DNA of 64,000 nucleotides, taken from positions 186,001-250,000 of the forward strand of contig NZ_FPBC01000004.1 of NCBI RefSeq assembly GCF_900116605.1, in the 5' to 3' direction. Below the pieces are notes generated by a model. The model was given only the letters and a program-made list of their open reading frames with translations. It had not been told where the DNA came from and did not search any database. The DNA is from Pseudomonas marincola. Its GTDB lineage: Bacteria > Pseudomonadota > Gammaproteobacteria > Pseudomonadales > Pseudomonadaceae. The position numbers were made by a program, and so were the translations under genes. Shown piece after piece: positions 29,189 through 37,386 of the stretch. Positions within the stretch are counted from its first letter, which is position 1. Every line of letters starts with the position of its first letter.

Positions 29189-29218
29189 TGGAGTTCGGCG
29201 ATTCCCCGCCGGACTCCA
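29189..29218 (+). terminator. Hairpin after prc
   Basis: An 11-12-bp stem, TGGAGTTCGGC paired with GCCGGACTCCA (one G-T pair), begins 9 bp after the prc stop. No U-tract, so it may stabilise the mRNA end rather than terminate. Confidence 0.5.
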
Positions 29219-29331
29219 GCTACTCCCGCCTCACGCTTTACCCCAAGTGTCATTAAACGGTCACCAATCTGTCGTCAAATACCTGAGCTGACATTCTCGT
29301 CAGCGCACACCTGACGATATCGAGACCCTAC

Positions 29332-31092
29332 ATGACTGTCACCGAGCAGTTGAGCGCTTTGGATAACATCCTCGCTCACGGCGACCTGCATAGCGTTTTC
29401 CAACCTATCGTTTCACTTTCGCAGCGCAGTATTCTGGGCTACGAAGCGCTAACACGTGGTCCTTCCAATAGCCCCCTGCACTCGCCTATCAACCTGTTTG
29501 CCATCGCCCGCCTGGCCGGCCGTCTGAGTGAACTGGAACTGGCCTGCCGGGAGAGCGCCTGCAAACGCTTCAATCAGCTGGGGTTGAGCGGCAAGCTGTT
29601 TCTCAATATCTCACCCGACTCACTCATGGAGCCGGACCACAAACCAGGCTGCACCTTGAAAATGCTCCAGACTCACGGCATTGCGCCGAGCAATGTGGTG
29701 ATCGAACTGACCGAGCATTCGCCCACTCACGACTTCCAGCTGCTCGACACAGCCCTGCATCACTACCGCGCCATGGGCTTCAATATTGCGCTGGATGATT
29801 TGGGCGCGGGCTATTCAAGCCTGCGGCTCTGGTCGGAACTGCGCCCGGATTTCGTCAAGATCGACCGTCACTTCATCGACGGTATTCACCTCGATCCGGT
29901 CAAGCGCGAGTTTGTCGGCTCAATCCTGAAAATGGCCAGCGCTTCGCGTGCCGAAGTCATCGCCGAAGGCATTGAGCTGGGGGAAGAGTTCGACGTATTG
30001 GCCAACATGGGCGTTGACCTGCTGCAGGGTTATTACATTTGCCGACCGCAAGACCAGCCGCCACGGGATGCCGGAACAATCCTGCCGCGCGAAGACAGCG
30101 CCGCCGACCACACAAGCGAAGCCTCTGGCGGCCTGCAGGAGCTGTTGCACCCGCAAAAAGCCATTCGCCAACACACCACGACGTGTCAGGTGCTTGATGC
30201 CTTTCGCGCGGACTCTACGCTCAACACTCTGGCAGTTCTGGATGATCAGGATCAGCCAATAGGTATCGTCCACCGCCACTCGCTATCCGAAGCGTTGTTA
30301 AAGCCGTTTGCAGCCGAAATTTTCACCCGCAAACCGATAAGCCGCCTGATGAGTGAAGACTACCTCAGAGTCGAGATGAGCCAATCGCTGCAGCAGGTCA
30401 GCCGCCTGCTTACCAGCCGCGCCCGGCAACGCATTGAGGAAGACTTCATCATCACCCAGAACGGCCGTTACGCAGGCCTTGGGCGCGCCATGGACTTACT
30501 CAAGCTGATCACCGATGAGAAAATTCAACAGGCGCGCTACGCCAACCCACTCACCCAGCTACCAGGCAACGTGCCGATTCAAAAGCGCTTGAGCAAAGCG
30601 TTGTCTGAGCCACGCGAAGCGCTGATTTGCTACGTCGATATTGATCACTTCAAACCGTTCAACGATCACTTCGGCTACGCCAGAGGTGATGAGGTTCTGC
30701 TGTGCCTGGCCCGCTGCCTGAGCAGCTTCATCAATCACAGCGAAGAATTTATCGGCCACATTGGCGGTGACGACTTCATTCTGCTACTCGATGCCAGCAA
30801 CGGGCCGCACAAGCTTGAACAGATGCTCGAAGACTTCCGCGCTCAATGCCGAAGATTTTTCCGCGCAGAAGATTTGCAGGCAGGATTTTTTAGCGGAGAG
30901 GACCGTGAGGGTAAGCCGCAGCAGTTTCCGTTGCTGACGCTGTCGATCGGCGTGGTTCGCGTGCATGCCAATAACGGCTGCCGCCTCGACAGCGACGATC
31001 TGGCAAACCTGGCCTCACAGGCCAAACATCAAGCCAAGGCTGAGCCCGGCTACAGCCTGCATATAATCGACACGCTGGCGTTGTCAGCCTAG
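29332..31092 (+). CDS. EAL-CBS-GGDEF protein, c-di-GMP metabolism or sensing
   Basis: A 586-residue cytoplasmic protein with domains in the order EAL (about 15-245), CBS-like pair (about 270-390) and GGDEF (about 405-575). EAL shows an intact GYEALTRGP, LNISPDSL, VIELTEHS and DDLGAGYSS, so phosphodiesterase activity is possible. The cyclase motif is GGDDF (HIGGDDFILLL) with no RxxD inhibitory site five residues upstream. The CBS pair may bind an adenine nucleotide. It follows prc as in P. aeruginosa (PA3258, recalled). No membrane segments. Confidence 0.9.
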   Translation: MTVTEQLSALDNILAHGDLHSVFQPIVSLSQRSILGYEALTRGPSNSPLHSPINLFAIARLAGRLSELELACRESACKRFNQLGLSGKLFLNISPDSLMEPDHKPGCTLKMLQTHGIAPSNVVIELTEHSPTHDFQLLDTALHHYRAMGFNIALDDLGAGYSSLRLWSELRPDFVKIDRHFIDGIHLDPVKREFVGSILKMASASRAEVIAEGIELGEEFDVLANMGVDLLQGYYICRPQDQPPRDAGTILPREDSAADHTSEASGGLQELLHPQKAIRQHTTTCQVLDAFRADSTLNTLAVLDDQDQPIGIVHRHSLSEALLKPFAAEIFTRKPISRLMSEDYLRVEMSQSLQQVSRLLTSRARQRIEEDFIITQNGRYAGLGRAMDLLKLITDEKIQQARYANPLTQLPGNVPIQKRLSKALSEPREALICYVDIDHFKPFNDHFGYARGDEVLLCLARCLSSFINHSEEFIGHIGGDDFILLLDASNGPHKLEQMLEDFRAQCRRFFRAEDLQAGFFSGEDREGKPQQFPLLTLSIGVVRVHANNGCRLDSDDLANLASQAKHQAKAEPGYSLHIIDTLALSA

Positions 31093-31105
31093 CTCTACAA
31101 ACGCG

Positions 31106-31573
31106 TTAAAGCCCCAATTGACGGGCCTTTTCAGCATACTGATCGACCTGCGCGGCATCTGCTGGAAGGCCTTCAGCGCCTTCGCGGTAGAGATCCGCCA
31201 CCCGCTTGGCTGCCAATGGATGGCCCGCAGCGGCTGCGATTTTCCAGTAGTGCACAGCCTGCGCGGCATCGGGAGCGGTGCGCGTGCTGCCGGCCAGACT
31301 CACGACGCCAACCTGATAAGCTGACTTGGCGTCACCGGCTTCGGCCGCCAGGCGCAGCAGACGGATGCCCTCTTCGCGCGCGCCAAGCCCCTGCCCACGA
31401 AAAAGCAGGATGTGGCCGTAAAAACTCTGCGCAGCCACATCGCCCAGTGCTGCCTTACGCGCAAACTGGCCTTCCATCCACTTCCACAGTTGCGGCTGCT
31501 TCACTGCCCAAGGCAGATGAAACAGTCGCCGGGAAACCCAGTAGCCCAACGCGGCGCGCCACTTCATCAACAT
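31106..31573 (-). CDS. Sel1-repeat protein
   Basis: 155 residues with Sel1-like (TPR-type) repeats: AARKAALGDVAAQSFYG-type units near 40-75, RLLRLAAEAGDAKSAYQVG and YWKIAAAAGHPLAAKRVADL. Such repeats mediate protein contacts. Its ATG overlaps the stop of the preceding 119-residue gene by one base (TAATG), so translation is coupled. Specific partner unknown. Confidence 0.8.
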   Translation of the reverse strand: MLMKWRAALGYWVSRRLFHLPWAVKQPQLWKWMEGQFARKAALGDVAAQSFYGHILLFRGQGLGAREEGIRLLRLAAEAGDAKSAYQVGVVSLAGSTRTAPDAAQAVHYWKIAAAAGHPLAAKRVADLYREGAEGLPADAAQVDQYAEKARQLGL

Positions 31574-31932
31574 TAAGCGGTGGCCTCATAATCAAACTCA
31601 AACACCCGCACCACTTCGGATGCATGCCAGGAAGCTGCCGCAACGCCATCCGGTGCGCCACTGAAACGCCCCAGACGGGTCACACAATCGAAGAAGCCGG
31701 TGCGCGGCAGTCGGCTGGCACTCTGACTGATCACCAGTGCACTGCGCAGCGGACGTTCGGCCTGAGCATCAATCGCCGCCAGATGCTCAAGTGCTGCAGT
31801 GAGTGTTTGCATCGCCGGAACCGGCAGATCGAGGCGTTCGATCAGGGCACGATAAGTCAGCAGATGCCGTTGCCGCCGGGCGTCTTCGAGCGCCCCCAAC
31901 AGCGCCTGCCAGTGCTGGCGACTAATGCTCAC
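31573..31932 (-). CDS. Conserved-looking hypothetical, middle gene of the HTH operon
   Basis: 119 residues, function not recognised. Start GTG at 31932, two bases after the stop of the HTH gene; a TTG at 31938 is an alternative. The segment HLLTYRALIERLDLPVPAM followed by LEHLAAIDAQAERPLRSALV resembles a winged-helix fold. SASRLPRTGFFDCVTRLG and an acidic tail (EVVRVFEFDY) follow. Position between an antitoxin-like HTH gene and a Sel1 gene, with both junctions tight, suggests a common task. Confidence 0.6.
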   Translation of the reverse strand: MSISRQHWQALLGALEDARRQRHLLTYRALIERLDLPVPAMQTLTAALEHLAAIDAQAERPLRSALVISQSASRLPRTGFFDCVTRLGRFSGAPDGVAAASWHASEVVRVFEFDYEATA

Positions 31933-31934
31933 GC

Positions 31935-32261
31935 TCAAGAGTCTGACTCCGCGCGCTGAGCGCTCAGGTTCCACGCCAGCGCACGTTGAATCGCTGCATC
32001 CGGCTCGCGCTCGCCAGACTCAATCATGTTCATGTAGTGCGGGCTGACGCCAACGGCTCGCGCCAACTGCTCGATGCTTAACCCCTTGGCCTCACGCATG
32101 CGCTTGATATCGGCCAGCGCCGGCGTTGGCACCGCAACTTCGGCTTGGGGAGCAGCAACCTGCTGCGAGCCTTGTGCGGCTTCGAGCAATTTCAGGTATT
32201 GCTCCCACGGCAGCACCGCGTACTCGGGCTGACCGTCACGACTGATAATTTGTGGTTTCAT
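31935..32261 (-). CDS. XRE-type HTH regulator with Phd/YefM-like N-terminus
   Basis: A 108-residue protein. The N-terminal part (IISRDGQPEYAVLPWEQY) looks like the opening of Phd/YefM antitoxins. The C-terminal part is a Cro/CI HTH (IKRMREAKGLSIEQLARAVG, VSPHYMNMIESGERE). They are joined by an Ala/Pro/Gln linker. Start ATG at 32261 has GGAG 10 nt upstream. A striking palindrome lies 87 bp upstream and may be its operator. The following gene begins two bases after its stop. It is either a stand-alone regulator or an antitoxin-like repressor; no known toxin is adjacent. Confidence 0.8.
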   Translation of the reverse strand: MKPQIISRDGQPEYAVLPWEQYLKLLEAAQGSQQVAAPQAEVAVPTPALADIKRMREAKGLSIEQLARAVGVSPHYMNMIESGEREPDAAIQRALAWNLSAQRAESDS

Positions 32262-32347
32262 GCTTGGCACTCCATGGCAAACGAACGACAGCTTCATCAC
32301 TGAGTCTATTTTTTTTAATAGTAACAGCCCCACGCCAAAGCGGCGTA

Positions 32348-32379
32348 TTTGCTCACTGATCTGACGTCAGATGAGCAAA
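32348..32379. promoter_or_regulatory. Extended palindrome upstream of the HTH operon
   Basis: A 12-bp perfect palindrome TCTGACGTCAGA (32360-32371) is flanked by 8-bp arms TTTGCTCA (32348-32355) and TGAGCAAA (32372-32379). Only a 4-nt CTGA insert breaks the symmetry. A possible -10 (TACTAT, minus strand, 32318-32323) lies just downstream toward the HTH gene. Likely an autoregulatory operator; it lacks a U-tract expected of a terminator. Confidence 0.6.
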
Positions 32380-32451
32380 GGAAGTGGCCGGTTAAATCAC
32401 ATTGCCGGTACTTTGAATACACGGCTACAGCCGCGCAGAGGCAGCGCCTGC

Positions 32452-32898
32452 TTATTCGACAGGCAGCGCAGGGCTCTCTTCCGGGTCGGGTATATGTTCG
32501 AGCAATAACTGTTGCTCGGGCGTTTGCTGCTCGCGCCAGAGGCGAAAAGCCTGCAACTCATCACTCCAGGTTCGCGCCACCCAAGCCAGCACGGCGAGGT
32601 CGTCAATGTAACCAAAACCGAGTATCCAATCGGGTAACCCATCGAGTGGTGTAACGAAATACAACAACGCCCCGACAGCCGCCAGTAACGCCTGGGTACT
32701 TATTGCCCGATAGTCACCCCTGAACCAGGCAACACATAGCGCCTGAAACAGTTTTAAATCGTCTTTCAGGCCAGATAGACGCATCGCTTGCCGATCACTC
32801 TTTCGTGCAACCGATGCGAGTAAAGAAGGCAACCTGCCACGACGGATGAATCCCTTGGCCAGTGCCAGATATCGACTGAAATTCCAAGGTGCTTTCAT
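32452..32898 (-). CDS. DUF1232 (YkvA family) membrane protein
   Basis: 148 residues with the DUF1232 core: ALLAAVGALLYFVTPLDGLPDW followed by GYIDDLAVLAWVAR, seen directly as the PLD..P and DDL motifs. One membrane segment lies around 70-85. Function is unknown for the family. Transcribed toward the HTH operon with about 190 bp between the genes. Confidence 0.85.
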   Translation of the reverse strand: MKAPWNFSRYLALAKGFIRRGRLPSLLASVARKSDRQAMRLSGLKDDLKLFQALCVAWFRGDYRAISTQALLAAVGALLYFVTPLDGLPDWILGFGYIDDLAVLAWVARTWSDELQAFRLWREQQTPEQQLLLEHIPDPEESPALPVE

Positions 32899-33204
32899 GC
32901 TGACTCCTCGACAACCCGCGTATTTGCAGGCCCGCTAGCGGTTATCCACCGAAGCTGTGGATAACCTTGTTAACAAATTCTTAATGAGCTTAGCAAACGC
33001 CCACCCCATGCGGGCTGGCGTCAGATCGGCGATTTTTTGGACAGCTTAAAAAAGTCAATAAAATCAACAAGTTAAAAATAACAAAGGTTTTTTAACCGAT
33101 CATTGCAAATGCCTGATCAATGGTGTTCCCAGAATGTGCATAACCGTAACACCTGTACACCAGAATGCCTCCGGAAGGTGCATTTTCGCCGCCAAAAACA
33201 ACAA
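32899..33204. other. AT-rich intergenic region with inverted DnaA-box-like pair
   Basis: About 300 bp without a gene. At 32942-32964 TTATCCACC and TGTGGATAA face each other across 5 bp; the second is a perfect DnaA box on the minus strand. AT-rich DNA and A/T runs follow to about 33090. A similar pair occurs at 49079-49101. No replication gene is near, so this is not evidently oriC. Confidence 0.55.
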
Positions 33205-33224
33205 CGCCCCGTATAAACGGGGCG
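33192..33224 (-). terminator. Terminator of the FKBP lipoprotein gene
   Basis: On the minus strand an 8-bp stem CGCCCCGT / ACGGGGCG (33205-33224) with a 4-nt loop is followed by TTGTTGTTTTT. It begins about 20 bp after the stop. Confidence 0.85.
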
Positions 33225-33244
33225 CTGTTTAGTCACCGGCTGCT

Positions 33245-34000
33245 TTACTCGGCAGCAGGTTCTTCTTGCGGTGCTGCAGCAGGCTCTTCCTGCGGAGCAG
33301 CAGCGGCTGCCGGATCCTTGATGGCGATCAACTCAAGGTCGAAAACCAGAACCGAGTTGGCAGGAATTGCCGGGCTCGGGCTCTGCTCGCCATAAGCCAG
33401 CTCAGCTGGAATGTACAGCTTGGCTTTCTCGCCAACGTGCATCAGTTGGAGGCCTTCAACCCAACCTGGAATCACGCCGCTCACGGGCAGATCAATCGGC
33501 GTACCACGCTCGATCGAGCTGTCGAATACAGTGCCGTCAGTCAGCTTGCCTTCATAGTGAACGGTTACTGTGTCGGTCGGCTTTGGCTGAGCGCCATCAG
33601 CTTCTTTGATCACTTCAATCTGCAGGCCGGAATCGGTGGTGGTAACGCCATCACGCTTGCCGTTCTCTTCCAGGAATTTCTTGCCAGCTTCAGCGGCTTC
33701 TTCACTCATCTTGGCCAGACGCTCTTCCGAGCGCTTCTGCAGGGCTGCAAAAGCTTCAACCAGCTCGTCGTCTTTCAGACGCTGTTCTTTCTTACCGACC
33801 GCATCTTCGATACCCAGTGCAACAGCCTTGGAGTCGAGGTCATCCATACCTTCGTGCGCGAGGCTCTTACCCATGTTCAGGCCGATCCCGTAAGACGCTT
33901 TCTGCGCCGGGGTTTTCAGCTCAACATTGGTCTGAGAATCACAACCAGCAAGCACCAGCCCTACCAGGGCTACCGCAGCTGCTAAACGATGCTGTTTCAT
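33245..34000 (-). CDS. FKBP-type peptidyl-prolyl isomerase lipoprotein (FkpA/Mip-like)
   Basis: A 251-residue periplasmic or outer-membrane foldase. Lipobox LVLAGC puts the lipidated Cys at residue 20. The N-terminal helical dimerisation domain (KASYGIGLNMGKSL) is followed by a FKBP domain with VTVHYEGKLTDGTVFDSS, VIPGWVEGLQLM and IPAELAYGE. The C-terminus ends in a tandem repeat APQEEPAA-APQEEPAA, an unusual acidic Ala/Pro/Glu tail. Called PA3262-like from position beside the tRNAs and rdgC. Confidence 0.92.
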   Translation of the reverse strand: MKQHRLAAAVALVGLVLAGCDSQTNVELKTPAQKASYGIGLNMGKSLAHEGMDDLDSKAVALGIEDAVGKKEQRLKDDELVEAFAALQKRSEERLAKMSEEAAEAGKKFLEENGKRDGVTTTDSGLQIEVIKEADGAQPKPTDTVTVHYEGKLTDGTVFDSSIERGTPIDLPVSGVIPGWVEGLQLMHVGEKAKLYIPAELAYGEQSPSPAIPANSVLVFDLELIAIKDPAAAAAPQEEPAAAPQEEPAAE

Positions 34001-34222
34001 GCTAATTCCTTGTTCGGTGCGCCCAATTTAGGCAATTGAGTGAAAGCGCGAGCTTATCAGGCCTACGGGATCACTGGCTACATCGATCAGAACAGGAAAA
34101 TGCTAATAAGTTCAGCTATTTGCGGGGAAGTACAAGGAACAGCAGAGAATATCGACAAGTCGATGAGTATTGCAGGAAGAGGATTACAAGATATAGGGGG
34201 ATGAAGCAGGAGGGGGAAAAAA

Positions 34223-34299
34223 TGGCGCAGCGGACGGGACTCGAACCCGCGACCCCCGGCGTGACAGGCCGGTATTCTAACCAACTGAACTACCGCTGC
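34223..34299 (-). tRNA. tRNA-Asp(GTC)
   Basis: 77 nt on the minus strand. Acceptor stem GCAGCGG pairs with CCGCTGC, anticodon stem CCGGC/GCCGG with loop CTGTCAC (anticodon GTC), T-loop GGTTCGAGTCC, encoded CCA. Confidence 0.95.
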
Positions 34300-34320
34300 G
34301 CGTAACTTCAAAAAGCGAGT

Positions 34321-34396
34321 TGGTGGGTGATGACGGGATCGAACCGCCGACCCTCTGCTTGTAAGGCAGATGCTCTCCCAGCTGAGCTAATCACCC
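34321..34396 (-). tRNA. tRNA-Val(TAC)
   Basis: 76 nt on the minus strand. Acceptor GGGTGAT pairs with ATCACCC, anticodon stem CTGC[C]/GCAG with loop CTTACAA (anticodon TAC), T-loop GGTTCGATCC, encoded CCA. It lies 21 bp upstream of the tRNA-Asp, so the two are probably one transcript. Confidence 0.95.
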
Positions 34397-34559
34397 TTCA
34401 CTCTCGAAGTGGTGCGCATTCTAGATAGCATTTCGAACCTTGGCAACCCCCTTTGCAAAAAATAATTTATTGATACGCCAAAGACTTAGCTCAGGGTTGG
34501 CCTGAAGGCTTTAGGGGAGAATAATGCCCCCCTTTGTGTAAATGGAGAGTCACCCCGCC

Positions 34560-35480
34560 ATGTGGTTTCGTAATCTGCTGGTTTATCGCCTCACCCAGAA
34601 TGTTCCGTTTGATATCGAAGCACTGGAAACTGCCCTGGCAACCAAGGCTGCTCGCCCATGCGCAAGCCAGGAACTCGCCACTTATGGTTTTGTAGCCCCG
34701 TTTGGCAAAGGCCCCGACGCGCCTTTGGTACACAGCAGCCAGGGCTTCCTGCTGATTGCTGCCCGTAAAGAAGAACGCATTCTGCCGGGCAGCGTGGTCC
34801 GTGATGCACTAAAGGAAAAGGTCGACGAGATCGAAGCCGAGCAAATGCGCAAGGTTTACAAGAAAGAGCGCGACCAGATCAAAGATGAAATCGTTCAGGC
34901 ATTCCTGCCCCGCGCCTTCATCCGCAAATCTGCGACCTTCGCGGCAATCGCTCCGGCGCAGGGCCTGATTCTGGTCGATGCCTCCAGCCCCAAGCGTGCG
35001 GAAGACCTGCTCTCGACGCTGCGTGAAGTCATGGGCTCCTTGCCAGTACGTCCGCTCACCGTGAAGATCGCCCCGTCAGCCACCCTGACTGAATGGGTCA
35101 GCACCCAGAAAGCCGCCGCCGACTTTGTGATTGGCGATGAGTGCGAACTGCGCGACACCCACGAAGATGGCGGGATCGTGCGCTGCAAGCGTCAGGACCT
35201 GGCCGGCGAAGAAATCCAGCTGCACATGAGCAGCGGCAAGCAAGTGACTCAACTGGCACTGGCCTGGCAGGAAAAGCTGTCTTTTGTGCTGGACGACAAG
35301 CTGGTCATCAAGCGCCTGCGTTTTGACGACCTGCTGCAGGATCAGGCTGAACAGGATGGCGGCGACGACAACCTGGGCCAACTCGATGCCAGCTTCACGC
35401 TGATGATGATGACTCTGGTCGAGTTTCTGCCGCCGTTGTTCGAAGCATTGGGCGGCGAAGACACGCCTCAGGGCATTTAA
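34560..35480 (+). CDS. rdgC: RdgC, recombination-associated DNA-binding protein
   Basis: A ring-forming nucleoid protein that binds double-stranded DNA and restrains RecA. 306 residues, start [11 protein letters not shown] as in E. coli MLWFKNLMVYRL. Internal signatures are [25 protein letters not shown] and [13 protein letters not shown], and the end is [22 protein letters not shown]. The start at 34560 has GGAGAG upstream. Monocistronic. Confidence 0.96.
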   Translation: MWFRNLLVYRLTQNVPFDIEALETALATKAARPCASQELATYGFVAPFGKGPDAPLVHSSQGFLLIAARKEERILPGSVVRDALKEKVDEIEAEQMRKVYKKERDQIKDEIVQAFLPRAFIRKSATFAAIAPAQGLILVDASSPKRAEDLLSTLREVMGSLPVRPLTVKIAPSATLTEWVSTQKAAADFVIGDECELRDTHEDGGIVRCKRQDLAGEEIQLHMSSGKQVTQLALAWQEKLSFVLDDKLVIKRLRFDDLLQDQAEQDGGDDNLGQLDASFTLMMMTLVEFLPPLFEALGGEDTPQGI

Positions 35481-35618
35481 GCCAGCCACTCCCCTATCAA
35501 TAAGAACGGCGCACCCGACTTCATAATGAAAGGCCTTTGCAAAAGGTAGCGAGCCAATCACTCGCATACGTTCTGTGTTGTGCCACTTCGGGTCGCGCTG
35601 TCAAATTCGGAATGTCCT

Positions 35619-36566
35619 ATGCGTGCACTCGCTGCTTTAAGCCGATTTGTAGCCAATACATTTGCTGTTTGGGTCTTGCTGTTCGCCGTGCTGGCGTTTC
35701 TGTTGCCAGCACACTTTCTGCCGCTCACCGCCTATATCGTGCCGTTGCTCGGACTGATCATGTTCGGCATGGGCCTGACCTTGAAGGTCGAAGACTTCAA
35801 AGAGGTCGCGCGCCATCCCGTGCGTGTGGCTGCCGGTGTGCTTGCGCAGTTCATCATCATGCCGCTGCTGGCATGGGTATTGTGCAAGGTGCTTAATCTG
35901 CCCGCCGAAATTGCCGTTGGGGTAATTCTGGTCGGCTGCTGCCCGGGCGGCACCGCATCGAACGTGATGACATGGTTTGCCCGCGGCGATGTCGCGCTTT
36001 CGGTATCGATCACCGCCGTGACCACCCTGCTCGCCCCGTTGGTCACACCCGCATTGATCTGGCTGCTGGCTTCCGAATGGCTGCCTGTGTCGTTCGCTGC
36101 AATGTTTATCTCGATCCTGAAAATGGTCTTGCTGCCGATCGTGTTGGGCATCGTGGTCCAGCGCCTGTTGGGCGAACGGGTAAAACTGGCGGTGGACGTT
36201 TTGCCGCTGGTCTCGGTGGTCAGCATTGTGCTGATTGTCGCCGCCGTTGTAGCGGCGAGTCAGGCGAAGATCGCCGAGTCGGGCCTGCTGATCATGGCCG
36301 TGGTGATTCTGCATAACGGCATTGGCCTGGGTCTGGGCTATTTTGCAGGTCGCCTGATGGGCATGCCGCTGGCGCAGCGCAAAACCCTGTCGATTGAAGT
36401 GGGCATGCAAAACTCAGGGCTGGGTGCAGCCCTTGCCAGCGCACACTTCTCGCCACTGGCGGCAGTACCGAGCGCGTTGTTCAGCGTTTGGCACAATTTG
36501 TCCGGGCCGCTGCTGGCGAGCATCTACCGGCGCATGGGCGATGCTGATAAAGCACAGTCGCAATAG
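35619..36566 (+). CDS. Bile acid:sodium symporter family (BASS/YocS) transporter
   Basis: A 315-residue, ten-helix transporter. [17 protein letters not shown] and [20 protein letters not shown] are the sodium-site motifs of the BASS family, and [17 protein letters not shown] is the second crossover motif. Bacterial members carry organic anions such as pantoate or keto acids; the substrate here is unknown. Start ATG at 35619; it ends about 90 bp before the guanidine riboswitch. Confidence 0.9.
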   Translation: MRALAALSRFVANTFAVWVLLFAVLAFLLPAHFLPLTAYIVPLLGLIMFGMGLTLKVEDFKEVARHPVRVAAGVLAQFIIMPLLAWVLCKVLNLPAEIAVGVILVGCCPGGTASNVMTWFARGDVALSVSITAVTTLLAPLVTPALIWLLASEWLPVSFAAMFISILKMVLLPIVLGIVVQRLLGERVKLAVDVLPLVSVVSIVLIVAAVVAASQAKIAESGLLIMAVVILHNGIGLGLGYFAGRLMGMPLAQRKTLSIEVGMQNSGLGAALASAHFSPLAAVPSALFSVWHNLSGPLLASIYRRMGDADKAQSQ

Positions 36567-36652
36567 AACTGGAATAGCTAAGGCGCTGGCCAGGCGCTGG
36601 CCTGCCGGCGCCTTGGCTTGCCTTTGGCCCCCCAGTGTGGAAAATAGCGGGC

Positions 36653-36701
36653 TGAGGACGACCTCACACGCATGACGTGATTCATCCGGGGGACGGCCCC
36701 T
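36653..36701 (+). promoter_or_regulatory. Guanidine-II (mini-ykkC) riboswitch
   Basis: Two small hairpins with the diagnostic ACGR loops: P1 TGAGG-ACGA-CCTCA (36653-36666) and P2 GGGG-ACGG-CCCC (36689-36700), 22 nt apart. The 3' arm of P1 (CCTCA) can pair instead with TGAGG at 36714-36718, the ribosome site of the next gene. Guanidine binding that stabilises P1 would free that site, the known on-switch mechanism of this class. It precedes an SMR gene of the guanidinium-exporter type. Confidence 0.93.
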
Positions 36702-36724
36702 TAACTGCCCAGTTGAGGTGTGCT

Positions 36725-37039
36725 ATGTCTTGGATCATTCTTTTTTTCGCCGGCCTGTTCGAGGTTGGCTGGGCTGTCGGGCTGAAATACACCGACGGTT
36801 TCACTCGCCCTCTTCCAACCGTCCTGACTGTTTCGGCCATGGTTATCAGCCTCGGCCTGCTTGGCCTCGCCATGAAACAACTGCCGCTGGGCACCGCGTA
36901 TGCGATCTGGACAGGCGTTGGCGCTGTGGGCACCGTAATTGCCGGGATCATTTTGTTTGGCGAGTCGATGAGCGCGATGCGTTTGATTAGCGTCGGGTTG
37001 ATTGTGTGTGGCTTGTTGGGTTTGAAGCTGAGCCATTGA
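36725..37039 (+). CDS. sugE: SugE/Gdx, guanidinium exporter (SMR family)
   Basis: A 104-residue, four-helix small multidrug-resistance protein. It opens [22 protein letters not shown] with the essential Glu13 in FEVGWA. Also seen are the Gdx-type region [21 protein letters not shown] and the end [12 protein letters not shown]. Proteins of this subtype export guanidinium by proton antiport, which fits the guanidine-II riboswitch directly upstream. The start is ATG 36725 with GAGGTG 6 nt before. Confidence 0.95.
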   Translation: MSWIILFFAGLFEVGWAVGLKYTDGFTRPLPTVLTVSAMVISLGLLGLAMKQLPLGTAYAIWTGVGAVGTVIAGIILFGESMSAMRLISVGLIVCGLLGLKLSH

Positions 37040-37083
37040 GCCTGAGCGTCCGGCGTATTGGAGCGGAAGCTGAGCAGCGTCGG

Positions 37084-37154
37084 GGGATTTGTTGATCTTG
37101 CGAGGGTTATGACGGATTGCGGTGCTTCGCACGCTATCCATCCTCCGGGATTGG
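37084..37154. repeat. 71-bp direct repeat, copy 1 (REP-like)
   Basis: First copy of a 71-bp unit repeated exactly 147 bp further on. About 65 of 71 positions agree. It includes GGGTTATGACGGATTGCGG and an internal palindrome (GGATTGCG...CGC.ATCC). Lies in non-coding DNA downstream of sugE. Confidence 0.8.
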
Positions 37155-37230
37155 CCGACTTGGCGGATATTTGGCTGGTGTAGGATTTATACCGGCGGGA
37201 TAGGTGTTGGCTGGCGGACGTTTAATCCTA

Positions 37231-37301
37231 GGGATTTATTGGCCTTGCGAGGGTTATGACGGATTGCGGTGCGTTGCACGCAATCCATCCTCCGGGATTG
37301 G
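37231..37301. repeat. 71-bp direct repeat, copy 2 (REP-like)
   Basis: Second copy. Its central palindrome is better formed (GGATTGCG with CGCAATCC around GTGCGTTGCA). The 37040-37386 region between the convergent sugE and MFS-acyltransferase genes holds these repeats and nothing else I can name. Confidence 0.8.
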
Positions 37302-37386
37302 AATTACCGGGGATTAGGGTGTTGGCGGTGTTTGGGTGGACGCCGCTTTGTTGTCCGTTGCCCACCCTGTGCTTCTCCGCCGCTGG

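Noticed and set aside
31573..32261. Classical type II toxin-antitoxin pair
   Set aside because: The HTH protein is antitoxin-like, but the neighbour shows no RelE, HipA, PIN or Fic motifs; kept only as a hypothesis in the findings.
32942..32964. Chromosomal replication origin
   Set aside because: Only two DnaA-like boxes, no dnaA, dnaN, rpmH or gidA neighbours; similar boxes recur elsewhere in the window.
34036..34305. 89-codon plus-strand frame
   Set aside because: It runs through the antisense of tRNA-Asp; produces the familiar spurious QRTGLEPATPG peptide.
34223..34396. tRNA-associated genomic island
   Set aside because: No integrase and no duplicated tRNA 3' end nearby; flanking genes are core genes in the expected order.
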